Assembly (NCBI GenBank): GCA_021234155.1
Contig: JAJEKV010000003.1
Coordinates: 22,287,569-22,351,568, forward strand
Origin: Isoetes taiwanensis
Lineage: Eukaryota; Streptophyta; Lycopodiopsida; Isoetales; Isoetaceae
Length of the DNA stretch: 64,000 nucleotides
Direction of reading: 5' to 3'
Each line of letters opens with the position of its first letter. The first letter of the stretch is position 1. The translations under genes were made by a program, and so were the position numbers. A model generated the notes under the pieces. It did no database searches and was not told the DNA's origin. It worked only from the letters and a program-made list of their open reading frames with translations. Positions 1 through 11,135 of the stretch are shown one piece after another.

Positions 1-130
1 ACAGGCAGCATAGGACCACATAGTAGCCCTCGTCGGAGATGCTAACTTTTGCGCTATTCATGCCAAGTGTGTTACCATAATGCCAAAAGATGTGCCTCTC
101 GCCCAGAAGATTCGTGGAGATAACTGTTAG
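1..130 (+). pseudogene. Histone H3 C-terminal fragment, copy 1
   Basis: The reading frame from the window start translates to the end of a histone H3 fold, including NLCAIHAK-like and TIMPKDV residues followed by a RIRGE-like ending and a stop. It repeats 8168-8297 almost base for base, with a few substitutions. An in-frame TAG replaces the glutamate of the EAAE region. The 5' part lies outside the window. It ends close to a junction at 170/171 where unrelated sequence begins. A core nucleosome protein cannot work in this form, so this is a relic carried along by the local duplication. Confidence 0.8.
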
Positions 131-170
131 GATAAAGATGGCGTACCTATTTTTGGATGTAACGTTACTG

Positions 171-395
171 CAATGGTTCTATGGCAACATAGAACCATCA
201 TTCTTGGAGAAGACGGGCCCTTTTTTGGAACGTCTATTTTTCCATAAGATCTTTTTTACAGATTATATATCTCATCAGTTCTAGGTTTTCATCATCGGCC
301 TTCCTCTTGAGCGTTCCATCTTTTTGTGTTTTGCCTTCCTACTTTTTGTGTTTCTTGAGCGTTCCATCTTTTTGTGTTTTGCCTTCCTACTTTTT
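171..395 (+). repeat. Left-end repeat of insert block (copy 1)
   Basis: It matches 5717-5915 over the hairpin, the GAAGACGGGCCC stretch and the following T-rich sequence. The two copies diverge after about 220 bases. Confidence 0.85.
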
Positions 396-1790
396 GTGTT
401 TGTAGTTTGTAGACGTAGGCTTCTTTTCATCTAGCAATCTGTAGTTTGTAGATGGGTTGCTTTTTCATTCTGCTTCTAGAAGATGGTCCTTTGCTTTTTC
501 ATGTTTATTTCTAGAAGATTGTTCTCTTTTTTTGCTCTTGCTTTCGCTCTCTCGCTTCTCTCTGGTTTTTTTTTCTTCTTGTACCATTTCGCTTTTGCCT
601 CATGGTTTGTTTCTTCTTATACCATTTCGCTTTTGCCTCACGGTTATCAATTGCTCATGAGATTGTCTCATAAGCATCATGAATTTTACTTAGATCCATT
701 TATCCATTGTGATGCTAAATAGAGTTTGTGAATAGTTTCCTGACATTGCTTTTTCTTACTCTCTAAATCCCGAAAACATGATGTCTTGCCGATCCTCGCT
801 TGTTGCTTTTGTTGCATAATCGCTGACAAATTTTTCTTTAACTGTCTCCCGGCTTTTTATATTTGTACAAATCCAATTTTCTTTGCTTTGAGCCCTCAGT
901 ACTACAACGGTAACAACATATAGTTGGTGTCCAAATTGTGGTTCAAGCTAGTGACCGCTAAAATTTCATCTATCTTGTTAGGCTAAAAATTATTAAGTTA
1001 CTAGGTCGATTTTGCTCCTTCACGCCCACGTATGGATCTCGGAACACCTAATCCGCTTCACCGGCCGTAACGTGGGAAGCCCCGTAGATCCGGGTTATCC
1101 TCTTCCTAAAATCGCCAATTCGTTAGCAAATCTTCCTTCCGATCCGCACCCAAATCGTTTCGCATGCATTTCGCCCCTAGAATGGGTAGTTCATCTTTCA
1201 TGCCACTTTCGGTAATGCCTCCATATCTAAACCCTCGCCGAACAGAGCAAAAGATGCGGTTGTTTTTCCTCTAGCTTTAGTCTTCTAGCTTAATCACCGT
1301 CCTCTAGTTTCTATTTTTCTTCTCGCCATGTTTAGCCTTAGAGCATAATTTAGCAGATTTGGGCCTCAGATCCTGACCGAAGCGATTCACCAGAACCGAA
1401 TTGCATTGGATTTTTATTTCTTTTCCTATTATGAGTCGCTTTTAGCTTTGTCCTTTTTCTTAGCATGAGCTTTTTGTCTCTCCGTACCCGGTACTTACAT
1501 GTCTACTTTTGTGATCTTTCTATTTAGAGCTTTATGTGCAAATCGAGGGTTGAAGCATGAATCTAGAGGCGAGGCCTGCTAGATAATTCTAAGTTTTCTA
1601 TGGACCGATGGTCTTAAGGCCTCAGATATCTTCTCTCGATTACGCGGCATGAGTGTTGTGTTTCAACTCCCACCAGAAGCTTGATGCTACTCATGTCTAT
1701 GCATCCAATTATCTCGCACCTTTCTTAAAGAGCAAATCGTTAAAAATTGGCTATGCATGCTTTGAAAGCATCATCCGTAATCGTCTGATT
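395..1790. other. T-rich stretch without a recognisable gene
   Basis: This stretch is pyrimidine-rich on +, with many TTCTTC and TCTAG words. Short open frames here show no recognisable domain. It may be decayed coding sequence on the - strand like the stretch that follows. Confidence 0.5.
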
Positions 1791-1799
1791 GCTATGTTC

Positions 1800-3700
1800 C
1801 ATGCCTTCCGCATGCACTTAGAGTTTCGTGCAAGCCATGGCAAAGAAGGCACCGGTTCTCCATTTTAATACTTTCAAGGGTAGCTTTATAAGCATCCGCT
1901 TCAGCTTTTAGAAGCTCGTTTTCTAAGACCTTCATTCTCATGTCCTCATTCTCTTCTCGCCAGCCTTCTTCTTCTCCCTATTAATAATCTTAAGTCGCTT
2001 CAATGCCATATCCACCCGTGATTCCCAACTTTTCTTTCTCTCCGAGGCTGCTTTTTTCTCCTCCATATATTTTGTTGTCGGGCCACACCGCTCATCTTCT
2101 AGCCTTCTCGCAATCATTTAGATAATCTTGAATCCTAGCATCACATTCTACTTTCATGGATCTCACCAAGAAGTCCGCTTCCTCAACTCTTTGTTCCATG
2201 TTGATAAGTTTACCATCCCATTCTTTCTTTCCAAATTAAAATTTTTATAGCTTTTGCCTGTGCCTCTAAGTATAGCCTTTCCTTTTTATCATGCATGAGT
2301 GAAATTTGTTGCATTAGATGCTGTATTTTATTCTCTAGTTGGTGACATAGCCTAGTTTTTCCACACATGTCCGCTCATGGAGTCGTTCAAACTTTGCAGC
2401 TTTCTATTGCCTCATTCAAACATGTGTTCATGTGTCCTCTCTCTTTGTTGTATTCCTCATGTCTCTTGTCAAGTTCTATTTCTAACCTTGAAACCTCACT
2501 TTCAACTTAAGCGAGATGATATCGATGATTCAAATCGGTGATTTGCAACCCATAAGTTCAATCTCCAAGTATTTGCGTGTCTTTAATATGGCCTACTAAT
2601 GCTTTTATGTTTTCAAGATGTCCCCGCGGCTTCATCTTCCATCCGCTTTATCTCCAACTCAAACTTCTCATTTGCTCATTATAGACCTTGCATCTTTCTT
2701 CTAAATCGGATTTCTTGGTTTTCGAGTGCTTCAAGTTCTTTCCTTATATCATTGTTCTTATTAACAAGTTCAATAGCATGGATTCCCAACTCTCCATTTT
2801 TGAACCTTTATGCTTCCTTCTCCTCCATGCAAAGAAATTAGGTGTTAGTATACCAGTGTTCTAAGGTCATCCGCCCCGCTTTTGCTTGTAGAATTTGCAA
2901 TGTCGCTCATCCGCCCCCCTTTGCTTGCTTGTAGAATTTGCAATGTCGTTCATCTTAAACGCTTAAGAGAATATGCCTCCATTAATGAAAGTGCAATTGC
3001 TATTGCATGATAACTAGTCGCAATCTATAAGGTTCATCATATTTGTCAATTTTACAAGAAGTTGTTCGACACATGCAAAAATAATAGTTGGACATGTATT
3101 GCTCATATGGAATACATGTGCCTTTTGCTCAAAGACATGCATATGTCTCATCACCTATTGCAGATTTGAGAATAACCTCTTGCCAAACTCTAGTTTTTTC
3201 TCTCAGAAATATTTTAAATCTCCGACTATCATTTTTGAATCTAGATTCCTCTTCTTTCAGGCTTGCACTATATAGACTTCAAAGAAGGTATTCTTTGTGC
3301 ATACAAACTTCTTCATCATGATCATGCACTATTAGCGTATTTAGGAATTGATAGTTGAACTTTGATAGTTGAACTTTGCTTCACCGCATCACGCCTTCAT
3401 CCCAAAGACCTTATGATCATTTTCTTTATATTTCTCCAAACTTGGTTGCGGCATGTATCTTGAACTCTCCCTGGTCTTGACATCTCATCTCACTTCTTGT
3501 TCAAAGAGCCACAATTTGGTCCATTTGCAATTTGGCCTTCCGAAATTCTCTCCCGATTGCTCGATTGTGCCTCGCACTGACTGCTTTCGTGTTCACTCCG
3601 AGGCAAATACTCTTCGTAGTTTTCTCGTGAGGCAAATGTTCTTCGTAGTTTTCCCCGAGGCAAATGCTTCGCAACTATAATTTCTCAAGATTTTTTGACT
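1800..3700 (-). pseudogene. Decayed coiled-coil protein gene
   Basis: Read on the - strand, the segment gives long charged helical stretches broken by many frameshifts and stops. Examples are EVSRLEIELDKRHEEYNKER near 2450, LENKIQHLMQQISLMHDKKE near 2300, GKLINMEQRVEEADFLVR near 2180 and NELLKAEADAYKATLESI near 1900, followed by a cysteine-containing LLCHGL segment. The E/K/L periodicity is that of a coiled coil. I do not recognise the family. A structural gag-like protein of the surrounding element or a captured host coiled-coil gene are both possible. The sense strand is opposite to the H3 fragments. Confidence 0.45.
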
Positions 3701-5660
3701 TTGCAACCTTCTTTGTACCATTGACACGGAATGCATATTATTGATCCATCATGCCAGATGTTTTTGGCTTTGCGTAAATGTTTCTCTCGCTCTCTCACCG
3801 CACTTGAATCAATTCCTTCTTTAATATCAAGTCCGATGGTTTCTTGAGCATTCTTTTGTGTTTTATCTTCCTATTTTCCTTCTTCTAGATATGTGTAGAT
3901 TATTTGCTAAGTTCTCTAGCTATGATCGGGAATCATTAATACCTTCGATTATTTCTCTTGTCAATCTCGCATGCAGCCTAGTGCTTAAGTAGATTTAAAT
4001 CTTAAATGGGTAAAGAATGTCTATCTAGTCTTTAACACTTTGCATGTTTTCTCGCCTTGCTTGCTTCAGAATTGCTTGTAGAATTGCTCTAGGTTTCGTG
4101 AGCTTTTAAATCTCACGTGTTAACCGACTAAGCTATGCCATTATCGCAATACATATTTCGCCCTGTCTTGTTCATTTATATTATATCATACCGATTTATT
4201 TATTTTTGTCATTTACTTTCTAATGTCTCTTTAGTTTTCTAGTTGGAACCTCGGTTTGTTAACCCAAAGGACCCACTTTTGACTTGTTGGGAACTATAGT
4301 TTTATTCTGGTTCAAAGTTATATGAGACCATAGTTTTATTCTAGATTAGATGTCAAACCATAATTTATATTATCTCTCCTAACGTTTGGCTGGGCATAGT
4401 TTTATTCTAAAATTTTTATCTCTAGAACCATAGTTTTATTCTAGATGTTTTTTTGCTCTTAGAATTTTTTTCTAGACATTTCATAATGTTTTCCATAAAC
4501 CATACCCCATTCATAGAGTTCTGAGACGCTCGAACAAGTGTCTCCCCGGATTACATGGTTGGACCTTAGGTTGTTATCCCATCGACTCAATTCGAACTTG
4601 CCCATGACCATATTTTTTATATTTTGTTCTAATTGACTCAAGTTAGAATTTGCTCAAAGCCATATTTCGTATCTTTTTAGGTTTGGTTTCATTGGGTTTA
4701 GTATTTGCTAATATGTTGAAAATACCTTTGGCAGAATTTGAAGACGCCAAGACGTTATTTTCCTTAAATTCTATTTTCCCTATCTTTTCCATGTTTTCCC
4801 CTTGCATCTTATTTTTTATTGGTTGGGTTTGACCTGTTAAACAATGATGGATTTCTTTTAGCTTTGGAATACGATGTTGAATCGTACTATCAAAAACTTC
4901 TGGTTTTATAAATTTCTATATGTGTTATGCCATCACAAAGCATCTTAGACCCAATATTTTCCCATATATTCTCTTCCTTATTCAATACTAACCGTTTTCC
5001 TCCTTTGATATGCCAAATTCCTCTTTTGATATGCCAAATTCATGCCATCTAGACCCACTAACCCCATCGCTTTCCTTCTTCTCCGCAAAGATCGCCACCA
5101 TTAGGTGATTTTCAATTGGTCCTACTCTTTTATTTGCTAGACCCCTTTTACATAGTGTGGTTCTTACCATTGTTGTTTGAGTTTTCTTTTCAAGTTATGG
5201 ACAAGTTATGGACAATGCCGGAGAAACTCTTGGAGGAGAATTTTTAGAGCATGGAGGAGAAATTTTAGAGTATAAAGGAAAATCTTCTATGCTTCTCAGC
5301 ATAATCGTATACTTCAAATGAACTTAGCCACTACCCAATACACTTGATTAACCCTATCTTTTCTATATATTTCTCCTTTGGCTTTAACATTGCTAGGGTC
5401 TGCATAGTGCTCAAATTTCATGGGTCTTGCTTTTAACTTCTTTGCATTTAAGACGCTTTGAGCTTCTTTCCCTCTTATTCAATTTGACGTAGCATGTTGT
5501 CTCAAAAAGATTTATTTTTCATTTTCTCCTTTTTTCTTTCTTGATGTTTGTTGACTTCTTTTTCTTCTATTGTCTTGTTTGGCATCTCATCTTTTCTTTT
5601 CTCACGAGATTTTCCTGCCATCTACCATTGCACTTAGGATTTATGAGGTGGAGTGTTCCT
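3700..5660. other. No gene recognised; AT-rich
   Basis: No domain was recognised on either strand. A short-period repeat sits at 4290-4445, and small duplications of the type TTTGATATGCCAAATTC occur near 5010. Confidence 0.5.
4290..4445 (+). repeat. Irregular repeats of CATAGTTTTATTCTAGA
   Basis: The motif ATAGTTTTATTCT occurs four times (about 4299, 4331, 4397, 4430), often followed by AGA. Spacing is irregular, so this is a dispersed motif array and not a true satellite. Confidence 0.7.
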
Positions 5661-5716
5661 CTTCTTTCGGTCGTATGTTATTGTTGTTTTTGCTAGAAAA
5701 GTTCTTCCCAAGAATG

Positions 5717-5915
5717 CAATGGTTCTATGGCAACATAGAACCATCATTCTTGGAGAAGACGGGCCCTTTTTTGGAACGTCTATTTTTTCCATAAGATCTT
5801 TTTTTGAAAGATTATATATCTCATCGGTTCTAGGTTTTCATCATCGGCCTTCCTCTTGAGCTGCTCCATCTTTTTGTTTTTTGCCTTCCTACTTTCCCAC
5901 CCTCCCATGCCCTTT
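5717..5915 (+). repeat. Left-end repeat of insert block (copy 2)
   Basis: Second copy of the sequence at 171-395. It is preceded by the same 50-base segment that ends the block at 6916, which shows a tandem arrangement of the inserted unit. Confidence 0.85.
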
Positions 5916-6422
5916 TGCAATATACTTGGAATGCGTGGTCTTTTTTCCTCACTTCATTTGTCTATGTTTCCTTCATTTGTAATTTATGGACGGATGTTCT
6001 TCCCTGCCTTTAGTTGCATTTGATATCTTTCTTCTAGGCGATGTTCTTCCCCGCCTTTGTTTTTCTCGTGGTTGAGTTATTTGACGGATGTTCTTCCCTA
6101 GCGACTAGTTTGCGCTTGTCATTTCCGGCTAGGCGGATGTTCTTCCTCGTCCCTTCGCTTATGCTCATTCTATATGGGTAGCTTGCTCAGTTCTTGCTTC
6201 ATATTGAACGGGAAATATTTTCCCGTATGAATGTTATGGACTTTGACATGACTAATGGTTCCTTAACATGTTTCAGTTTCAAGTTTTCTTTCAGATCTAT
6301 TCAAATCGCATTTGAATTCAGCCATGGCTTCATGACTATGGAGACTACTTCAAGCTGCATTCGGGGTGGAGCCGTGGCTTTATAATTAAGGATGAATTTT
6401 CGATAGCTTCAAGATTCCGTCA

Positions 6423-6597
6423 AGCTATCATGGCCATTTGGAGTTTGCAATTGTTATGTGAAGACTGCGGATGCACAAGGATTATTTGGCTTCATAACTA
6501 TAGATGAATTTTCAATGGCATCTCACTGGCCAAGCTATCATAGCCATTTGGAGTTTGCAATTGTTATGTGAAGACTGCGGATGCACAAGGATTATTG
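6423..6597 (+). repeat. Tandem duplication, about 111-bp period
   Basis: About 65 bases beginning AAGCTATCAT are repeated (6423-6487 and 6534-6597) with one or two differences. They are separated by about 46 unique bases. No coding meaning was seen. Confidence 0.85.
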
Positions 6598-6647
6598 TCA
6601 ATGATGGTTGGATGATACACTTGTATGACTCCTAGTCTGTTATTTAT

Positions 6648-6700
6648 CTCCATGGTTTTCCTCGAAAACCCGAAAGGGCGAGGTTTTTATTCCAGTTGAT
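6648..6700 (+). repeat. Short segment resembling the LINE/SINE 3' region at 38320
   Basis: It shares CCATGGTTTT, CCTCGAAAACCC and a G-rich run with 38320-38365. It may be a fragment of the same non-LTR retroelement family. Confidence 0.4.
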
Positions 6701-6916
6701 AAATCCCTGACTTTGAGATTCATTGTGGCTTATCTCTATTCTTATTGAAACCCTCGGTAATTGTCTACTTCCGGGGTTTATTTAGCTTTCTATCTTCTTG
6801 ACAATCATTTTTACTACTATGCCTTTGTACTTTGATTTTGAACGCTCAATAAGGAAGCCACTTCACATCGGTCGTATGTTATTGTTGTTTTTGCTAGAAA
6901 AGTCTTCCCAAGAATG

Positions 6917-7322
6917 TATATTTTGTTGTCTTAAAACAATCTTCTGCACCCTATATATGTTTAAGCTTTTCATGTAGTTTTACCGTTCGATAAAAAAAGA
7001 AAGAGTAAATAAATAAAATAAAATATGCTTATTTAGTACTGATGTCAGCATATTTAAAGTAACTCTCGCTTTAGGGTTTTACTTTCCTTCTTCTCCCCAG
7101 AGCCTTTCTCCCCTCCTGCTCTCTAGCCCTGTTGCATGGATTACTCTGAACGTCTCCGATGTTACATGGATGGAGAGCACTGGGATCCTCATATCCCTTT
7201 TGAGTTTCTCCATCCCCATCTTCTTCAGGAAGTGCACCTCATCTCCAATATGCAGGCTAACATCTGAATATGTCGCTTGGTTGGACTTCTACACACAAGA
7301 AGTTCATTCCCATTGCGCACAA
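6917..7322 (+). repeat. Direct repeat A1: leader and start of an unknown gene
   Basis: This 406-base segment recurs at 8338-8743 with few differences. It contains a CT-rich leader and an ATG at 7136 opening a frame MDYSERLRCYMDGEHWDPHI. That frame runs to a stop after about 42 codons, with apparent continuation in another frame. The copies diverge sharply after the shared GCGCACAA. The CT-rich leader looks like a plant 5' UTR. Confidence 0.85.
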
Positions 7323-7680
7323 AAAAGTTCTTGCACAAGCTTAATGCGATGGGCGAGAACTATACCCTTGTGCAGTTGTCGGACCAAGGTTGGACTCTTA
7401 TTCAGTATTATCCTTTACAGACGGAGGCCATAAGCGTTGAAGAACTCGCAAGGGCAGAAGCACAACGGGTCATGGAGATGGCCATGGTAGTCGACGTCCA
7501 AGAGATAGCAAGTGGGGACCCTAATGTTAGAGGCATTTAGTACCTTTACCTTGTCGATAGAGACTGCATCGTAGAAGGGGTCATCTTCGCTTTACCTTTA
7601 TATTCCTTTGATGAGGCAGGCCAGAAGTATGTATGGAAGGAAATCCTAGGGTACCTCATTTCGACCTCCTATAACCAATT
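7136..7680 (+). pseudogene. Broken reading frame, unknown protein
   Basis: It starts with MDYSERLRCYMDG and stops near 7266. It then resumes in a second frame (about 7277-7540) with an acidic/hydrophobic stretch including LVQLSDQGWTLIQYYPLQT and EELARAEAQRVMEMAMVVD. A further piece (VWKEILGYLISTSYNQL) reaches about 7690. At least two frame changes and one stop interrupt it. I do not recognise a family. Position relative to the H3 fragment suggests a chimeric transcript or an element gag, but the sequence does not decide this. Confidence 0.4.
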
Positions 7681-7991
7681 GAGCACGATATGGTAGCCAA
7701 GCCCGACAGGTGCCAAGCACAGATGGCTAGGAGGAGTGACGTCTGTCAGGCAAAGGAGCGCCATTTCCAATAGCAAGCAGAGGGGGAAGCAGAGCAGCAA
7801 GCCAAGCAAGATGCTGACATGCCACCCCAAGTCCCCGGAAAAAGAAGGCGTAAATATACAGTGCGCAAACTTGGGGATGGTTACAAGGTGCATCTCCAAA
7901 GCTGTTGGTGGGGTGAGTACAGAGACGTCATCAGCTCGATGCGGAGAACGGGTCTAAGTTGCTTGACCTTCTCCAGCCTCAATCGGCTGCC

Positions 7992-8297
7992 CAAAGGAAG
8001 CGCCATAAGTAGAAGCTGGGCATAGTAGCCCTGCAGGAGATCCACAAGTATGAGAAGACCACTGAACTTTTGATATAGAAGTTGCCCCTTCAGTGGTTAG
8101 TCCGAGAGATTGCCCAAGTGTTCAGGATTGATCTCAGGTTCTATACTTATGCCATGCTTGCATTGCAACAGGCAGCATAGGACCACATAGTAGCCCTCGT
8201 CGGAGACGCTAACCTTTGCGCTATTCATGCCAAGTGCGTTACCATAATGCCAAAAGATGTGCCTCTCGCCCAGAAGATTCGTGGAGATAACTGTTAG
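7992..8297 (+). pseudogene. Histone H3 pseudogene, copy 2
   Basis: One frame follows the histone fold from the HRYRPG-equivalent region through [50 protein letters not shown] and TIMPKDV to a stop at 8295-8297. This matches H3 helix aN, helix 1, helix 2, loop 2 and helix 3 in order. The FRIDLRF and RIRGD residues resemble canonical H3 more than the centromeric variant. Three in-frame TAG codons (8010, 8076, 8178) break it, two of them at positions that are normally R and E. The N-terminal tail is replaced by unrelated residues. The last 130 bases are duplicated at the start of the window. Confidence 0.85.
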
Positions 8298-8337
8298 GAT
8301 AAAGATGGCGTACCTATTTTTGGATGTAACGTTACTG

Positions 8338-8743
8338 TATATTTTGTTGTCTTAAAACAATCTTCTGCACCCTATATATGTTTAAGCTTTTCATGTAGTT
8401 TTACCGTTCGATAAAAAAAGAAAGAGTAAATAAATAAAATAAAATATGCTTATTTAGTACTGATGTCAGCATATTTAAAGTAACTCTCGCTTTAGGGTTT
8501 TACTTTCCTTCTTCTCCCCAGAGCCTTTCTCCTCTCCTGCTCTCTAGCCCTGTTGCATGGATTACTCTGAACGTCTCCGATGTTACATGGATGGAGAGCA
8601 CTGGGATCCTCATATCCCTTTCGAGTTTCTCCATCCCCATCTTCTTCAGGAAGTGCACCTCATCTCCAATATGCAGGCTAACGTCTGAATATGTCGCTTG
8701 GTTGGACTTCTACACACAAGAAGTTCTTTCCCATTGCGCACAA
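8338..8743 (+). repeat. Direct repeat A2: leader and start of an unknown gene
   Basis: Second copy of 6917-7322. Here it follows the H3 pseudogene directly with no insert. This junction is the 'empty site' version of the one interrupted at 170/6917. Confidence 0.85.
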
Positions 8744-9935
8744 CATGGGAACCCTGCCAAGTTATATCTCCTCCGTCAGCTTTTGATACCGTCAGCTTTT
8801 GATACAGATGTTACGAGATGACCGCCATGCCTATGATATCCTCTATGGTATCACTTGGAGAGGCAAGAATTTGCCTACCTTCCAGGGGGGCGGCCAGACT
8901 TATTTTGAGGTTCGATTTGCACTGGCCATTTTGATGGACTGATACATAGATGATGAGGATATAGAAGAGGAGAGGAGGAAGATATCTAACCACAGTGCCC
9001 AGGAAGACGATGAGAGAGTGGATTAAGGATGATTTGGTTCAGTGGAAACAGTTGGCCGAGGAGATGCTGCCTCATAAGAGCCAGTGAAGTAAGCTTGTGT
9101 GGCTGGATAGGAGATCCGTCATCAATGTCAATGGGTACGAGTATCTTGCTCAGCGACATCATGTGGACTTATCGTGTTATTAGCAATCTCAATGGAAGAA
9201 AAAGACGCATGTCCTTTACGAATTAGCAGAGTATTGCATGGATGAATTGTTTGACTTCTCCACTCCTGAGCTTCCACCTCCTGAAGCGACTCTTGCAGTA
9301 GCAAGATTTTGACCCCGTCACTACTCTTTTGAAGCTCCGACATCTTACGCTCTAAGAAGTCCCATTTGAACCACCAGAGGAAGCTTTTACCGCTATGGGA
9401 TGTCATGTTCCCAATACCAATGACGTGGATGTTTCCATGAAGCCAGATGAGGAAGAGGGGTATTTGATAGATAACAAGGACTATATTCGAGAAGAAAAAG
9501 AGGAAGTTAAGGAGGAGGAGTTGACAGTAGATCTGGATAAGAAACTTGCCCCTCCACCCTACCCCCCCTCCCCCCTCCCCCGCGACCAAAGCAAAGGACT
9601 TGGGCCACCATGTCGCCCGCTTCTTCCTCTCTACCTTTAAGGAGGACCATGTGTTGCTCGTTGCAAAGGATCTAGCTCCCGAGGCCGAGGCATCCTGGTG
9701 GTGGCCAGTTCGAGTGTTGGAGACACTTGCAGAACACAAGAACATCAAATCCCAACAGCTCACTCTTGCATTGGTGCGGCATGACCTTGCCATTACCGTC
9801 CTGGGCTTGGATGAGCATGAAAATGCTCGTAGCGGTGCCATTGGCGATTTCCTTTCTACCAGAGATTGCGTCAGTAGCTGTCGTCACTGTCAGCTCTGGT
9901 GTCGCCTTGCTTCGTCACCCACAAAAACTGCATGA
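8743..9935 (+). pseudogene. Decayed acidic protein gene, unknown family
   Basis: Reading across frames gives a run of plausible protein: LRDDRHAYDILYGITWRGK, TYFEVRFALAILMD, IDDEDIEEERRKISNHSAQE, WIKDDLVQWKQLAEEMLPHK, VLYELAEYCMDELFDF, an acidic stretch DNKDYIREEKEEVKEEELT (about 9465-9525), then a proline-rich linker and VARFFLSTFKEDHVLLVAKD. At least six frameshifts or stops separate these. No family was recognised. It continues copy A2 and therefore may be what the A1/A2 leader once expressed. Confidence 0.4.
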
Positions 9936-10079
9936 GCCCCCAACTCCTATGCAAGATGAAGCAGAATCAAGCTCTTAAAATAGTCTTTCTGGTATCTATG
10001 ATAGACTCGTAGGGATAGACTGACAGATGGATCTCCAGAAGTCAATGCAGACAGAATTCATGGCAATGGATTGGGCTGG

Positions 10080-10415
10080 TGTTACGCACTATCACCTCTA
10101 AATGGTAACCAACACATCAAATGGGCGGATCCTTCAAGGAAATCATTATCCAATGGGCCTCAACCTTTCCAGGCTTTATCCCATACACCATAGACATATC
10201 AATTCCTCCCCTTCCTCCAGATGCTTGCCCTCAAGCATGTGGAACACACCAATGTTGCCACGAGGAATTGAACCTTGGGCTCTGATACCAAATGTTACGC
10301 ACTAGCACCTCTAGTGGTAACCAACACATCAAATCAACGGATCCTTCAAGAAAATCGTTATCCAATGGGCCCCAACCTTTCCAGGCTTTATCCCAATACC
10401 CCATAGACCATATCA
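10080..10415 (-). mobile_element. Complete TRIM (miniature LTR retrotransposon)
   Basis: Two direct repeats of 122 and 123 bp (10080-10201 and 10293-10415) begin TGATATG and end CGTAACA when read on the - strand. Just inside the 5' one lies a primer-binding site TTGGTATCAGAGCC, the standard plant initiator-Met-tRNA type (10278-10292 as its complement). Just before the 3' one lies a purine run AGGAAGGGGAGGAA. The whole is flanked by a perfect 5-bp duplication GCTGG (10075-10079 and 10416-10420). The internal part is about 90 bp and codes for nothing. These are the defining features of a terminal-repeat retrotransposon in miniature, which must be mobilised by another element. Confidence 0.93.
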
Positions 10416-10420
10416 GCTGG

Positions 10421-11010
10421 CATAAGAACATGTAGTCCACTCCATCTGTCCCTCGAGCTGATAAGTATAGGGGATGTGACCGTAGCCTGCTGGGTGAATA
10501 GTCAGAGGGACTACTCCTAAGTTGCATCTCCCCAGTCCTGATGAGGCAGAAGAGGATCACCCGACTCAGAAGGTCCACGCCAATTACAGGCAACCTAGAG
10601 AGCCACTGCTCGTACACGACTTGAACCCCATTGAGGCCACGCATCACTAGGAGGTGTTGAGCCCATACCTTGCCCACATTCAGTGGCAAGCTATTAGGCC
10701 TAGCCCACAACGCCCTCGGCCGTCCGAATCAATCAGAGTTGAACATGCCCCGCCTAACCCCGCCATTTACTGACCAAAGCGGGGCTCTATCGCGCGGGCC
10801 GCATTAATTGGGTACTAATGAGGCTACCTAGAAACATAATCTATGAAGGCTCTGGGTCTCCATCCCCCTTCCCAATATATAAGAGGTGCGCACAAAGATA
10901 AACTATCATCGTCAAATGAATCTGAGATAATAGACAATATTTCCAAATTGTGGCATCTTTATCAAACGATGAAAAGAGCAAGGTATCATATAAACAATTG
11001 CTGCAATATG
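10421..11010. other. Unassigned sequence, GC-richer first half
   Basis: Open stretches on both strands (for example - strand 10231-10710) show no recognisable domain. The - frame overlaps the TRIM and is probably fortuitous. Confidence 0.4.
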
Positions 11011-11011
11011 T

Positions 11012-11135
11012 AAAACAAATTTTGGCCCATTTATGAACTATTATATATTAGTTTAATATATGGAGGGGCCATTAAAACAAATTTTGGCCCATTTATGAAC
11101 TATTATATATTAGTTTAATATATGGAGGGGCCATT
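11012..11135 (+). repeat. Perfect 62-bp tandem duplication
   Basis: 11012-11073 and 11074-11135 are identical (AAAACAAATTTTGGCCCATT... to GGGGCCATT). The units are directly adjacent. Confidence 0.95.

Larger units (their letters stand above)
171..6916. mobile_element. Insert block with repeated ends, absent from the sister copy at 8337/8338
   Basis: Sequence ending at 170 and sequence starting at 6917 are contiguous in the second copy (8337/8338), so 171-6916 looks like inserted DNA. The first about 225 bases (171-395) recur at 5717-5915, and the last 50 bases (6866-6916) recur at 5667-5716, so the block is two head-to-tail units: a long one (171-5716) and a short one of 1200 bases (5717-6916). 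The left end carries an 11-bp-arm hairpin (ATGGTTCTATG...CATAGAACCAT). Just inside it lies CATTCTTGGAGAAGAC, which resembles the reverse complement of the right end. Only a TG dinucleotide is shared at the junctions and I see no clear target duplication, so the element class is unknown. Confidence 0.5.

Noticed and set aside
171-6916. LTR of a large retrotransposon
   Set aside because: The repeated ends are tandem, not separated by gag-pol, and no primer-binding site or polypurine tract is present.
9128-9841. 237-codon - frame
   Set aside because: It covers several plausible + strand fragments in antisense, has no recognisable domain, and contains low-complexity serine/glycine runs typical of a chance frame.
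10278-10292. tRNA-like sequence
   Set aside because: It is the complement of a tRNA 3' end, that is, the primer-binding site of the TRIM, not a tRNA gene; no cloverleaf is present.
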